Source: CAXXOK01 sp964640955
GTDB taxonomy: Bacteria > Bacillota > Clostridia > Christensenellales > Aristaeellaceae
Reading direction: 5' to 3'
Length of the DNA stretch: 64,000 bases
NCBI GenBank assembly: GCA_964640955.1
Contig: CAZXJI010000003.1
Coordinates: 139,011-203,010, forward strand
The translations under genes were made by a program, and so were the position numbers. Below, one piece after another: positions 1 to 8,995 of this stretch. The notes below the pieces were generated by a model. The model was not told where the DNA came from and ran no database searches. It saw nothing but the letters and a program-made list of their open reading frames with translations. Numbering within the stretch: position 1 is the stretch's first letter; each line of letters begins with the position of its first letter.

Positions 1-2
1 TA

Positions 3-149
3 ACGCTTGTCAAGCGCGGAACGGAAACGGACGTATCGTTGCGCTTTTTCGCCTCCCCGGACGACGCGATCCGCCTCAACGGGGAGGTCCGGCCGGAAAG
101 ACAGTTCGCCGTATCGCTGCGTCAGGAGGAAGGGCTGGTCGTCGGCTGA
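3..149 (+). CDS. C-terminal end of an unidentified protein (partial)
   Basis: An open frame runs in from the left edge and ends at a TGA at 147-149, giving about 48 residues. The piece is rich in charged residues and short beta-like stretches (for example SLRFFASPDDAIRLNGEV), as in the C-terminal sandwich domains of carbohydrate-active enzymes. Too little remains to assign a family. It lies on the same strand as the two-component system that follows, 153 bases away, so it may belong to the preceding sugar gene set. No function is claimed. Confidence 0.5.
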   Translation, partial: TLVKRGTETDVSLRFFASPDDAIRLNGEVRPERQFAVSLRQEEGLVVG

Positions 150-302
150 GGCGAAACGAACGGAGGCTTCACAGGGAAGCGATCTTCACGCGAGGGGCCG
201 CCGCCCCGCACCCGCCGGCGGGGGAAAAGGTTCCGGCCGACCCATAGCCCCCCCGTATGCGATGTGGTATACTGCTGTCAGACGAGTGGGGGTGAAGTGC
301 AT

Positions 303-1898
303 ATGAAGCGGCTATTGATCGCGGACGACGAACCGCGGCAGCGCCGTGGCCTGGCAAGGCTGATCCGCGACCTTCGTCCCGGCCTGACCGTGCTGGAAGC
401 GGCCAACGGGCGGGACGCGCTGGAGCTTGCCCTTCGGGAGAACCCCGACGCGGTGCTCAGCGATATCCGCATGCCGATGGCGGACGGCTTCGAATTGAGC
501 GAAAAGCTGCTTTCCGCCAGGCCGGATATCGTGATCGCCTACGTAAGCGCCTATGAGGATTTCAACTACGCCGCCCGCGCGCTGCGCATGGGGGCGGTGG
601 AATACCTGCTGAAGCCCTACACCTGCGAGCAGGTGGAAGCGACGCTCAAAACCCTGGAGCAGGACGTGGCCAAACGGCGGGAAACGCGGCAGGTGTACCG
701 TCAGCTGGACGATACGATGGACGCCTGGCGGGACCAAAGGCTGACGGCCCTGCTGACCCGCTCGCTGACCACCGAGGAGCGCGCGGATCTGGAAGCCATC
801 CTGCCCCTGCACCGGAGCGGCTGCATCCTGTGCGCACAGATCATGGACGAGGGGCTGGAGGACTGGACGGCGGACGAAAGCCTGGAAACCCGCGAGCAGC
901 TTAAAAACTGGCTTGCCGGGCTCCTGCCGGAAACGGCCCTGTGCTCCACCTCCCAGGAAGCGCTGAACCTGACGGGCATCTATACGGGCCCCCTGACCTT
1001 GGAGGAGCTGGAATCGCGGCTTGCCGCGCTGCTCGGCGAAATGGCCAGGGGGTTCCCCGTGCACGTGCTTTTCAGCCTCTCCGGACGCATGCGCAGCGTG
1101 GAGGAGGATGCGGAGCACGCCTACCGGCAGGCCCGCTTCGCGGCCGGCTTCCGCTTCTATCTGCCGGAGGGCGGCCTGGTTTCCTTCCGGACGGTGGAGG
1201 CCGTGCGCAACCGCGAGCTACCCTACCTGTTCCGCTACGAGCAGCAGCTGATGCAAAAGCTGCAGGAGGCCTCGGAATGCGGGCTGGACGACCTGCTTAA
1301 CGAGCTGTTCGCTTATCTGGACGCGCCCATGCGCTACGCCCCGGAGAAGCTGCTCCGGCGGTTGTATCAGGTCGCCCAGAGCATGGTCAGCGGCATTGAA
1401 AACCGCCTGCCCAAACAGGTTTTTCAGCAGCTATGGGCGGATACCGCCGCGGTGTTCAGCGAGCTGAACAGCTACCGGGAACTGCGCGACAATTTCCGCC
1501 AGCTGATGCACGCCGCCGTGCAGGCCCAGGCGCAGGAACACGGCGAGCATACGGAGGAATACATCCAAAGCAGCATCGCCTACATCAAAAGCCATTACGC
1601 CCAGCCGCTTTCCCTGGGGGAGCTCGGCGAGCGCTTCTATTTCAGCCCCAACTACCTCTCCGCGCTGATCAAGAGCCGCACCGGCGTGCCCTTCAAGCAG
1701 TTTCTGCTGACGCTGCGCATGGAGGCCGCGGAGGCGCTTTTGAAGGACTCCGACGAGAAGGTGGCCGACATCGCCCAGTCCGTAGGCTTCCCCGACCCGG
1801 CGTACTTCAACCGGATCTTTAAGAAACAGTACGGCGTATCGCCGGATATTTACCGGCGCAACATCAAATGCCGGCTGACCGGAGGGAACCTCGCATGA
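303..1898 (+). CDS. AraC-type response regulator (YesN-like)
   Basis: Transcription factor that is phosphorylated by its partner kinase and activates sugar-uptake genes. The N-terminal receiver domain (about residues 1-120) has the acidic pair in IADDE and the phospho-acceptor D54 in LSDIRMP. A long middle region follows, then a C-terminal AraC double helix-turn-helix (last about 100 residues) with the family signature DIAQSVGFPDPAYFNRIFKK. The ATG at 303 is preferred over the upstream GTG because GGGGGTGA lies just before it. The stop overlaps the kinase start by four bases (ATGA), so the pair is translationally coupled. The operon downstream (binding protein, two permeases, GH127 enzyme) is the obvious target. 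Confidence 0.9.
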   Translation: MKRLLIADDEPRQRRGLARLIRDLRPGLTVLEAANGRDALELALRENPDAVLSDIRMPMADGFELSEKLLSARPDIVIAYVSAYEDFNYAARALRMGAVEYLLKPYTCEQVEATLKTLEQDVAKRRETRQVYRQLDDTMDAWRDQRLTALLTRSLTTEERADLEAILPLHRSGCILCAQIMDEGLEDWTADESLETREQLKNWLAGLLPETALCSTSQEALNLTGIYTGPLTLEELESRLAALLGEMARGFPVHVLFSLSGRMRSVEEDAEHAYRQARFAAGFRFYLPEGGLVSFRTVEAVRNRELPYLFRYEQQLMQKLQEASECGLDDLLNELFAYLDAPMRYAPEKLLRRLYQVAQSMVSGIENRLPKQVFQQLWADTAAVFSELNSYRELRDNFRQLMHAAVQAQAQEHGEHTEEYIQSSIAYIKSHYAQPLSLGELGERFYFSPNYLSALIKSRTGVPFKQFLLTLRMEAAEALLKDSDEKVADIAQSVGFPDPAYFNRIFKKQYGVSPDIYRRNIKCRLTGGNLA

Positions 1899-3742
1899 AG
1901 AATAAGCGGCGCGGCGCGCTCCATTTCCTGCGCGGGCTTCCCCTCCGGATACGGCTTTTTCTATTCATTTCCGTCATACTGATTTTCGCGGTGTCCTTTC
2001 TGTCCTTCCGCATGATCGGCATCTATCAGCGGGACATGGTGCAGAGCGCCGGGGCGCAAACGCTGAGCTCGCTTCGGCAGACGGCGCAGATCATCAACCA
2101 GAAAATGATGACCGTCTGCGACGCGCTGGACCAGATGACCATGGACAGCAGCCTGACGGATTTCTTTATCGAGAATCAGACCGGGAAAACCCTCGAGGCG
2201 AGGGACCTCTACCTGAACACCAAGGCCTTGGGCAACACCATCGGCCGTTACCTCCGGCAGGACGACATCGACGCCTATCTGTTTTTCACCAGCCCCTATA
2301 TTCTGGGCGGCCTGCTTTCCTCCCAGTCCCCCGTGCTGACCCCGGAGGCGTTTCAGGCTTCCTTCGTCTACCGGGCCGCCGCCGAGGCGAACTACGCCAC
2401 GGTCTGGCTGCCCGTTTACGATCTGGAAGAGGCGTTCGATCTGCAACCCCACACGGGCACAAGCCGCCTGCAGAACACCCGGTTCGTTTTTTCCGCCGTC
2501 CGGCAATTGAACTTTATGTATTACGAAAACAACACGCTGCGCATGCTCCCTTCCTCCGCCGAGCGTCCCGTCATCATGGTCAACTTTCAGGCGAGCGTCC
2601 TTTCGGAATGGATCGGCGGCAACATCGGCTACGAGCGCGTGCGCTACCGGCTTTTGTCCGCAGACCGGGAAACGTTTTATAGCAGCGCCCCGGAAAACGC
2701 CGATTCCCCGGCCCTTTTCGATACGGCCGACGAGGGCGTAAGCATCTACGGCAGCGGGGCGGACAGCCGCATGGCGTTCATCACCCCCGTCTCCTGTCCG
2801 GGGTGGTACCTGACCTGCGACATCCCCCTGAGCGACATCGTGGGCAACGCGACCCGCGACGCGTTCAGCCTCCTCTTCTGGTGGATTCTGACGCTGCTGC
2901 TGGTTTCCCTGGCGATGGCATACCTGGTGTCCAAGGGGGTCACCAAGCCCATCGCGGTCATGACGGGCGCCGTGCACAAGGTGGCGGCGGGGGATTTTTC
3001 CGTTCGCATGCAGGTGCCCAAAGAGAAGGAATTCTGGGAGCTGACGAACGCCTTCAACCGGATGGGCAGCGAGATTCAACGCCTGATCCACGAAAATTAC
3101 GACATCACGCTGAAGGAAACGCAGTCCCAGCTGGCGGCGCTGAACCTTCAGCTGAACCCCCATTTCCTGTACAATACGCTCAACGTAATGAACATCGTCG
3201 CTCTGGAAAACAACCAGCGGGAGCTTTCGCGGATGATCGCGGCGCTTTCCAAAATGCTGCAGTACGCCATCAAGCAAAACGGCGGCCTGGTGCGGCTGCG
3301 GGACGAGCTGGAGTGGCTCAAAAACTACCTGACGATCATGGAGGCGCGCTTCGAGGGGATGTTTGGCGTCGTGTACGACGTGGACGAGGCGTCGCTGGAT
3401 TTTGAGGTGCCCAAGCTCATTTTGCAGCCCGTGGTGGAAAACTGCTTCGTTCACGGCCATATCGGCTCCGAGCCGGGCGGGCTGATGACCCTGTCCTCCC
3501 GTCTGACCGGCGACGTGCTTACGCTTTCGGTGCAGGACAACGGACAGGGCATGGACGCGGAGCGCGTGCTCCGGGACATGCGCGTCGTGCCGAACGAACG
3601 GCATATCGGCCTTTCCAACGCCTATCAGCGCATGAAGCTGATCTACGGGCAGGAGGCGGACATCCGCCTGGAGGCATGCGCCGGGGGCGGCAGCCGCGTA
3701 ACGCTGACCATTCCCCGCAGGGCGGACGGCAAGGAACCGTGA
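1895..3742 (+). CDS. Sensor histidine kinase (YesM-like)
   Basis: Membrane sensor kinase of about 615 residues. After a short basic N-terminus come a transmembrane helix (about residues 15-35), a large extracytoplasmic sensing region, a second helix, a HAMP linker (TKPIAVMTGAVHKVAAGDF), the His_kinase phospho-acceptor motif LNPHFLYNTLN, and an HATPase domain with DNGQGM. The ATG at 1895 sits behind GGAGGG and overlaps the regulator stop; the longer frame from 1868 has no such site. This class senses extracellular sugars or sugar-loaded binding proteins. The ligand is inferred to be an arabinose-containing oligosaccharide from the neighbouring GH127 gene. Confidence 0.9.
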   Translation: MKNKRRGALHFLRGLPLRIRLFLFISVILIFAVSFLSFRMIGIYQRDMVQSAGAQTLSSLRQTAQIINQKMMTVCDALDQMTMDSSLTDFFIENQTGKTLEARDLYLNTKALGNTIGRYLRQDDIDAYLFFTSPYILGGLLSSQSPVLTPEAFQASFVYRAAAEANYATVWLPVYDLEEAFDLQPHTGTSRLQNTRFVFSAVRQLNFMYYENNTLRMLPSSAERPVIMVNFQASVLSEWIGGNIGYERVRYRLLSADRETFYSSAPENADSPALFDTADEGVSIYGSGADSRMAFITPVSCPGWYLTCDIPLSDIVGNATRDAFSLLFWWILTLLLVSLAMAYLVSKGVTKPIAVMTGAVHKVAAGDFSVRMQVPKEKEFWELTNAFNRMGSEIQRLIHENYDITLKETQSQLAALNLQLNPHFLYNTLNVMNIVALENNQRELSRMIAALSKMLQYAIKQNGGLVRLRDELEWLKNYLTIMEARFEGMFGVVYDVDEASLDFEVPKLILQPVVENCFVHGHIGSEPGGLMTLSSRLTGDVLTLSVQDNGQGMDAERVLRDMRVVPNERHIGLSNAYQRMKLIYGQEADIRLEACAGGGSRVTLTIPRRADGKEP

Positions 3743-3851
3743 TTTGTACAAGAATTGCTTTTTTATCCAATAGTAATCGTTCAAAACTCCGGCTATGATG
3801 AAAGTATGGACAGCATGTCCGGAGACGACAAATGAATAAGGAGGTTCCATC

Positions 3852-5189
3852 ATGAAGAAGATCCTGGTACTAGTCCTTACGGTCGCGCTGCTTCTGCCGA
3901 TGCTGGCGGTTACGTCCGTCGCCGAAGAGCAGGTGACGATCCGCTTCTCCAACTGGGACGGCGGCGAAACGCTGGACGCCTACAACGCCGCGATTGCCAA
4001 ATTCGAAGAGCAGTACCCCAACATCACCGTTGAAATGATTAATATTCCCTCCGAGTACGACACGAAGCTCACCGCCATGATCGCCGGCGGCACCGCCCCC
4101 GACGTGGCCATCCTGGAATCCTCCACCATCGCCTTTACCCTGGCGCAGGAAGGCAAGGTGTACAACCTGTACGATCTGCAGGCGGCCGATCCCACCTACG
4201 CCGACAACCCCATCCTGGAAAGCCTGGCGTACAACTGGGAGCCCGACAAGCGCATGGGCTACGCCCTGGGCCCGCAGGTGGTCTGCCTGTTCTACTCCAA
4301 GCCCGCGCTGGAAGCGGCCGGCATCACCCCCGCCGATAGCTACGAGGACGCCTGGACCTGGGACGAGTTCGTGGAGAACGCCAAGCTCCTGACGCTGGAC
4401 AGCGAAGGCCGCAACGCCAACGACCCCGACTTTGATCCGAACGACGTCGTGCAGTGGGGCTGCACCGCCCCGACGTGGTACGCCACAGGCTACAGCGTGC
4501 TGATGGGCTCCATGGGCGCCGACTACACCAATGCGGACGGCACGGCGCTGGCCATTTTCGACGATCCCGCCATGGCCGAGTGCATCCAGAAGATCGCCGA
4601 TCTGATCTACGTGTATCACGTCGCGCCCTCCCCCACGGAGTCCTCTTCCATGCCCGGCATGGTGGACGCCTTCGCCACCGGCGCGTACGCGATGTCCATC
4701 AACGGGCATTGGAACAACATGAACCTCATGGCCGAGGGCGTGGATTACGACGTGATGCCCTGCCCGAAGATCGACAAGCCCTTCACCCGGCTGATGGGCG
4801 GCTGCCTGTCCATCCTGAGTTCCACCGAGCATCCGCAGGAAGCCTGGGAGTTCTACAAGTTCATGGCTGATCCCGAGAACACCATTTCCATGATCGACAA
4901 CGGCCTGTGGATGCCCATGTCCACCGAGTGGTACACCGATCCCGAGCTGATCGCCAAATGGGCGGAGACCGAAGGCCATCCCGACCACTACGTGCCCGTG
5001 ATCGTGGAGGGCATGCTCAAGTACGCCGAGCCTCTGTGGCAGTTCAACGTCAAGAACTTCCCCAAGATGGAAGCCATCATTTCCCCGGCGCTGGATACCG
5101 TATGGCTGGGCGAGCGGACCGCGGCGGAAGCCCTTGCCTCCGTCAAAGACCAGGTCACCCCGCTGTTTGAAGGCCGCTACGACAAGTAA
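3852..5189 (+). CDS. Carbohydrate ABC transporter substrate-binding protein
   Basis: Extracellular solute-binding protein of family 1, 445 residues, the normal length. It captures oligosaccharide for the two permeases downstream. A signal peptide covers about residues 1-24 and ends in a signal-peptidase I type site (SVA before EEQ). No lipobox cysteine is present, which is unusual for a Gram-positive binding protein. The mature part opens with VTIRFSNWDGG and contains a GGTAPDVAILES stretch typical of the family. AAGGAGG stands upstream of the ATG. A large hairpin separates it from the permease genes and may set the protein ratio. Confidence 0.9.
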   Translation: MKKILVLVLTVALLLPMLAVTSVAEEQVTIRFSNWDGGETLDAYNAAIAKFEEQYPNITVEMINIPSEYDTKLTAMIAGGTAPDVAILESSTIAFTLAQEGKVYNLYDLQAADPTYADNPILESLAYNWEPDKRMGYALGPQVVCLFYSKPALEAAGITPADSYEDAWTWDEFVENAKLLTLDSEGRNANDPDFDPNDVVQWGCTAPTWYATGYSVLMGSMGADYTNADGTALAIFDDPAMAECIQKIADLIYVYHVAPSPTESSSMPGMVDAFATGAYAMSINGHWNNMNLMAEGVDYDVMPCPKIDKPFTRLMGGCLSILSSTEHPQEAWEFYKFMADPENTISMIDNGLWMPMSTEWYTDPELIAKWAETEGHPDHYVPVIVEGMLKYAEPLWQFNVKNFPKMEAIISPALDTVWLGERTAAEALASVKDQVTPLFEGRYDK

Positions 5190-5204
5190 ACCCCATCGTT
5201 TTCA

Positions 5205-5262
5205 GGCGGGGGCCGCCGCGGGATCAGAGACGATCCGGCTTCTGATCGGCGGGGCCCCCGCC
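5205..5262 (+). terminator. Large intercistronic hairpin between binding protein and permeases
   Basis: A GC-rich inverted repeat: the left arm starts GGCGGGGGCC and ends GATCAGA, and the right arm starts TCTGATC and ends GGCCCCCGCC. It follows the binding-protein stop and precedes the first permease. There is no U-run, so it is more likely a 3' stabiliser or partial attenuator than a full terminator. Such structures raise binding-protein mRNA over permease mRNA. Confidence 0.7.
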
Positions 5263-5306
5263 GCATGCGGCGGCACTTTTCCCGGCCGGAGAAAGAAGGA
5301 GATTTG

Positions 5307-6251
5307 ATGACACAGGCCTTGTCCTCCCGAAAGGCCGGACGCAAGTCCACGACCTACGGCGCCATCGCCAGAAGGCGCCAGATCGTGGGTGTGACCTTCG
5401 CCATGCCGGCGATCCTCGGATTTGTGATCTTCACGGTGGGGCCGATGGTCGCCAGCCTTATTTTCAGCTTCATGGACTACAAGATCATCTCCACGCCCAC
5501 ATGGCTGGGGCTGGACAATTACGTAACGCTTCTCAGCGGCAGCGATCCCTGGTTCATTCCGTCCGTGAAGGCGACGACCTATTACGTGCTCCTGTCCGTG
5601 CCCGCCAACCTGATTTTCGCCTTTGCCGTCGCGATGCTTCTGAACAACGAAATGAAATGCCGCGCCCTGTTCCGTTCCATCTTCTACGTGCCTTCCATCG
5701 TCCCCGCGGTCGCTTCCAGCTTCGTCTGGATGCTGATGATGAACCCGAACTTCGGCATCTTCAACATGTTTTTGAAAACCCTGGGCCTGCCTACCAGCAA
5801 GTGGATCTATGCCGAAAGCTCCGTCATCCCCTCCATCGTGTTCATGGGGCTGTTTAGCACGGGACCCACCATGATCATCTTTCTGGCCGGCCTTCAGAAT
5901 ATACCGCGCCACTATTACGAGGCGCTGGAAGTGGACGGCGGCAACCGGCTGCACAAATTCGTTTACATCACCCTGCCCATGATCTCCCCCACGCTGTTTT
6001 TCAACTTCGTCATGGGCATCATCGGCGCGTTCCAGGTGTTCGGCTCCGCCTACATCATGACCCAGGGCGGCCCCAACAACGCCTCCCTTTTCTACGTGTA
6101 CAACCTGTGGCGAACCGCCTTTACCCACATGGAGATGGGGCTGGCGTCCGCGCAGGCGTGGCTTCTGTTCCTCGTCATCATGCTCCTCTCCCTGCTGGTG
6201 TTCAAAACCAGCAAGCTGTGGGTCTATTATGAAGGGGGGGACAATGCGTGA
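5307..6251 (+). CDS. Sugar ABC transporter permease (MalF/UgpA-type)
   Basis: Inner-membrane permease of the binding-protein-dependent sugar family, about 314 residues with six predicted helices. The coupling-loop motif is visible near residue 205 as EALEVDGGNRLHKFVYITLP. The ATG at 5307 is chosen because AAGAAGGAG lies eight bases upstream; an earlier in-frame ATG at 5265 lies inside the upstream hairpin. It overlaps the next permease by four bases (GTGA). No ATPase is encoded in this operon, so a shared MsmX-type ATPase elsewhere is expected (inference). Confidence 0.9.
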   Translation: MTQALSSRKAGRKSTTYGAIARRRQIVGVTFAMPAILGFVIFTVGPMVASLIFSFMDYKIISTPTWLGLDNYVTLLSGSDPWFIPSVKATTYYVLLSVPANLIFAFAVAMLLNNEMKCRALFRSIFYVPSIVPAVASSFVWMLMMNPNFGIFNMFLKTLGLPTSKWIYAESSVIPSIVFMGLFSTGPTMIIFLAGLQNIPRHYYEALEVDGGNRLHKFVYITLPMISPTLFFNFVMGIIGAFQVFGSAYIMTQGGPNNASLFYVYNLWRTAFTHMEMGLASAQAWLLFLVIMLLSLLVFKTSKLWVYYEGGDNA

Positions 6252-7105
6252 ACGTCAAAAAGCGGAGGCTTAACCCCAGCCGGGTCGCCTGGCGCACCGT
6301 GATGTACGTCGTATTGATCCTCCTGTCCCTTTTCTGCCTGTTGCCCCTGGGGTGGATGGTTCGTTCCTCCTTCATGAAAAGCACGCAGATCGTGCAGGTG
6401 CGGCCGTTCATCCTCTGGCCGGACACGCTGCTTTGGAAAAACTACCTCGACGCGCTGCAGTTCGTGCCGTTTTTGCGGTATTTCATGAACACCATGATCA
6501 TACTGGGCGGCGTGCTGCTGGGCACGGTGACGACCTCCACGCTGGCGGCGTATTCCTTTTCCCGGGTGCGCTGGCGGGGCCGGGACGTTATTTTCGGCAT
6601 CCTCATGAGCAGCATGATGCTGCCCGGCGCCGTGACCCTGATTCCCACCTACCTGGCCTGGGGTGCCCTCGGCCGCGTGAACACCTTCTGGCCGCTGGTT
6701 CTCCCCTCCTTTTTCGGCGGGGGCATCTTCAACATCTTTCTCCTTCGGCAATTCTACAATTCCATTCCCATGGAGCTGGACGAGGCGGCGTTCGTGGACG
6801 GCGCCAGCAACCTGCAGATCTACGCCCGGATTATCGTCCCCCTCTCCCGGCCGGCGATCGTGGTGGTGATGCTGTTCACCTTTCTGGGCGTGTGGAACGA
6901 TTATTTCGGCCCCATCATCTACCTGAACGACCCCAAGAAGTTCACCCTGGCCATCGGGCTGCTGCAATTCCGGGGCGAGTATTCCACCAAGTGGAACCTG
7001 GTCATGGCTGCGTCCACGGTGGTCATCATCCCCTGCCTGATCGTGTTCCTGTTCGGTCAGAAGCAGCTGATCGAAGGCATTTCCCTGACGGGCCTGAAGG
7101 GGTGA
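6248..7105 (+). CDS. Sugar ABC transporter permease (MalG/UgpE-type)
   Basis: Second permease subunit, 285 residues and about six membrane helices. The family loop reads ELDEAAFVDGASNLQIYARI and the C-terminus ends in SLTGLKG, typical of MalG-like subunits. It uses a GTG start overlapping the preceding stop, with the ribosome-binding purines (GAAGGGGGG) inside the upstream gene. It forms a heterodimeric channel with the preceding subunit for the binding protein at 3852. Confidence 0.9.
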   Translation: MNVKKRRLNPSRVAWRTVMYVVLILLSLFCLLPLGWMVRSSFMKSTQIVQVRPFILWPDTLLWKNYLDALQFVPFLRYFMNTMIILGGVLLGTVTTSTLAAYSFSRVRWRGRDVIFGILMSSMMLPGAVTLIPTYLAWGALGRVNTFWPLVLPSFFGGGIFNIFLLRQFYNSIPMELDEAAFVDGASNLQIYARIIVPLSRPAIVVVMLFTFLGVWNDYFGPIIYLNDPKKFTLAIGLLQFRGEYSTKWNLVMAASTVVIIPCLIVFLFGQKQLIEGISLTGLKG

Positions 7106-7169
7106 CGCCAGCCCGCCGGTTTTCCGGGCCGCGCAGGCGCCCCGCATCCTGATTTTTGGAGGGACAACG

Positions 7170-8954
7170 ATGAAATTCGTTCATTTGACGCAGGTGCCTT
7201 TTCACCAGGTAACGCTGGAAAGCGACTTCTGGTCGCCCCGCACGGACGTCATCCGCCGGGAAACCACCCGTTACTGCCTCAAACGCTGCGAGGAAACGGG
7301 GCGGATCGCCAACTTCCGGCGCGCGGGCGGGCTGGAAGCTGGCGGCTTCGAAGGCATTTATTTTAACGACAGCGACGTGTACAAGGTGCTGGAGGGCGTG
7401 GCCTACGCGCTCAAGAGCGGCGCCGATCCGGAGCTGGAGGCGGCTGCGGACGGGGTGATCGACGCGATCTGCGCCGCGCAGCGGGAGGACGGGTATCTTT
7501 TCACCTTCTTCATCCTCAACGGCATCGACAAACGCTGGACCGACATGGGCTATCACGAGGATTACTGCCTCGGTCATATGCTGGAGGGCGCCATCGCCTA
7601 CTATCAGGCGACGGGCAAGGACAAGTGGCTCAGCGCGGCCGTCCGCGCCCTTCGGCAGATGATGAGCGTCATCGGCCCCGGCAAAAAGCACTGGGTCGTG
7701 GGCCATCAGGAGCTGGAACTGGCGCTGATGAGGCTTTACCACCTCACCGGCGAAGCGGAGTATCTCGCCTACGCCCGGTGGCTCGTCGGCGAGCGCGGGC
7801 ACGGCCATCTGCGTTCGGCCTCCTTCGACCGGCTGAACTTTCGCGAGGCGTACTGCCAGGACGACGTGCCCGCGGAGCAGCTGTCCAAGGTGACGGGCCA
7901 CGCCGTTCGGGCCATGTACTACTATTCCGGCATCGCGGATATCGCCGCCGTCACGGAGGACCGGGCGCTGGCCGCCGCGCTGGAGCGCCTGTGGCACAAC
8001 GTGGTGCCCGCCAACCTGTACGTGACGGGCGGCATCGGGCAGGAGGCCTCCAACGAGGGCTTCACGCGCGACTGGCATCTGCCCAACCTGACCGCCTACT
8101 GCGAAACCTGCGCCTCCGTCGGCATGGCGCTGTGGAACCAGCGCATGAACCTGCTTTCCGGGGACGCGAAGTACGCCGATCTGGTGGAAACGGAATTGTA
8201 CAACGGCATTTTGTCCGGCATCTCCCCGGACGGCGTTCGTTTCTTCTATGAAAACCCGCTCTCCTCGGCGGGCACGCACCTGCGCAGCGAATGGTTCGGC
8301 TGCTCCTGCTGCCCCACCAACCTGGTGCGCTTCATCCCGTCCGTGGGCGGGTACGCCTATGCGACGGACGGCGAACGAATCTACATCAATCAGTACATCG
8401 CTTCCACGGCGCAGCTTACCCTGGGCGGGCGCGCGGTCGGCCTGCGCGTGCGCACCGGGTATCCGTGGTCGGGGCGCGTGACCGTCGACGCCCCGGATAC
8501 GGACGGCCCCGTGCCGCTCAGGCTGCGCATTCCCGGCTGGTGTCAAAAATACACGCTCTCCGTGGAGGGCGTGCAAACGGACGTTTCTCCGGTTGACGGG
8601 TATGCGGACGCGGTGCTCCCCGCCGGGGGTTCGCTTACGCTGGCGTTGGAGATGCCCGCGCGCCGAATCTACGCGGACGAGCGCGTAAAGGAGGATGCGG
8701 GGCGCGTCGCCTTCGCCCGCGGCCCGGTGGTCTACTGCGCCGAGGAGACGGACCAGAACTGTGACATGCCCAGCGAGTATTTCCACGCGGATTTCGCGGT
8801 GAAGCGGGGCACTCCCCTGGGGTACGAATACCGCCCCGGCGAGCTGGGGGGCGTCGTCGCGCTTCAGGCCGGCGAGGTAAAGCTGATTCCCTACTATGCC
8901 TGGGCAAACCGCGAAAAGGGCGGCATGGCCGTATGGATCAAGGAGACCGAATAA
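7170..8954 (+). CDS. GH127 beta-L-arabinofuranosidase-type glycoside hydrolase
   Basis: Retaining glycosidase of family GH127 (formerly DUF1680), 594 residues, no signal peptide, so cytoplasmic. In characterised members (HypBA1) zinc is held by a Glu-x-Cys pair and two adjacent cysteines, one of them the nucleophile. Here E312-x-C314 (AYCETC) and C380-C381 (CSCCPTN) fit that pattern. An alpha/alpha-barrel N-terminal part is followed by beta-sandwich domains. TTTGGAGGGA precedes the ATG. It closes the operon with an oligosaccharide importer, suggesting import of beta-L-arabinofuranosyl-oligosaccharides such as those from extensin or arabinan, then intracellular cleavage. Substrate is inferred. 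Confidence 0.88.
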   Translation: MKFVHLTQVPFHQVTLESDFWSPRTDVIRRETTRYCLKRCEETGRIANFRRAGGLEAGGFEGIYFNDSDVYKVLEGVAYALKSGADPELEAAADGVIDAICAAQREDGYLFTFFILNGIDKRWTDMGYHEDYCLGHMLEGAIAYYQATGKDKWLSAAVRALRQMMSVIGPGKKHWVVGHQELELALMRLYHLTGEAEYLAYARWLVGERGHGHLRSASFDRLNFREAYCQDDVPAEQLSKVTGHAVRAMYYYSGIADIAAVTEDRALAAALERLWHNVVPANLYVTGGIGQEASNEGFTRDWHLPNLTAYCETCASVGMALWNQRMNLLSGDAKYADLVETELYNGILSGISPDGVRFFYENPLSSAGTHLRSEWFGCSCCPTNLVRFIPSVGGYAYATDGERIYINQYIASTAQLTLGGRAVGLRVRTGYPWSGRVTVDAPDTDGPVPLRLRIPGWCQKYTLSVEGVQTDVSPVDGYADAVLPAGGSLTLALEMPARRIYADERVKEDAGRVAFARGPVVYCAEETDQNCDMPSEYFHADFAVKRGTPLGYEYRPGELGGVVALQAGEVKLIPYYAWANREKGGMAVWIKETE

Positions 8955-8995
8955 CGCGCCCCAGAGTCGCCGCCCGGCGGGGGAAGCTCAAACGT

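Noticed and set aside
1961..3952. Long open frame (663 codons) opposite the first histidine kinase
   Set aside because: It is antisense to a clear kinase gene, is rich in His/Arg/Gly as expected for high-GC shadow frames, and has no recognisable motif.
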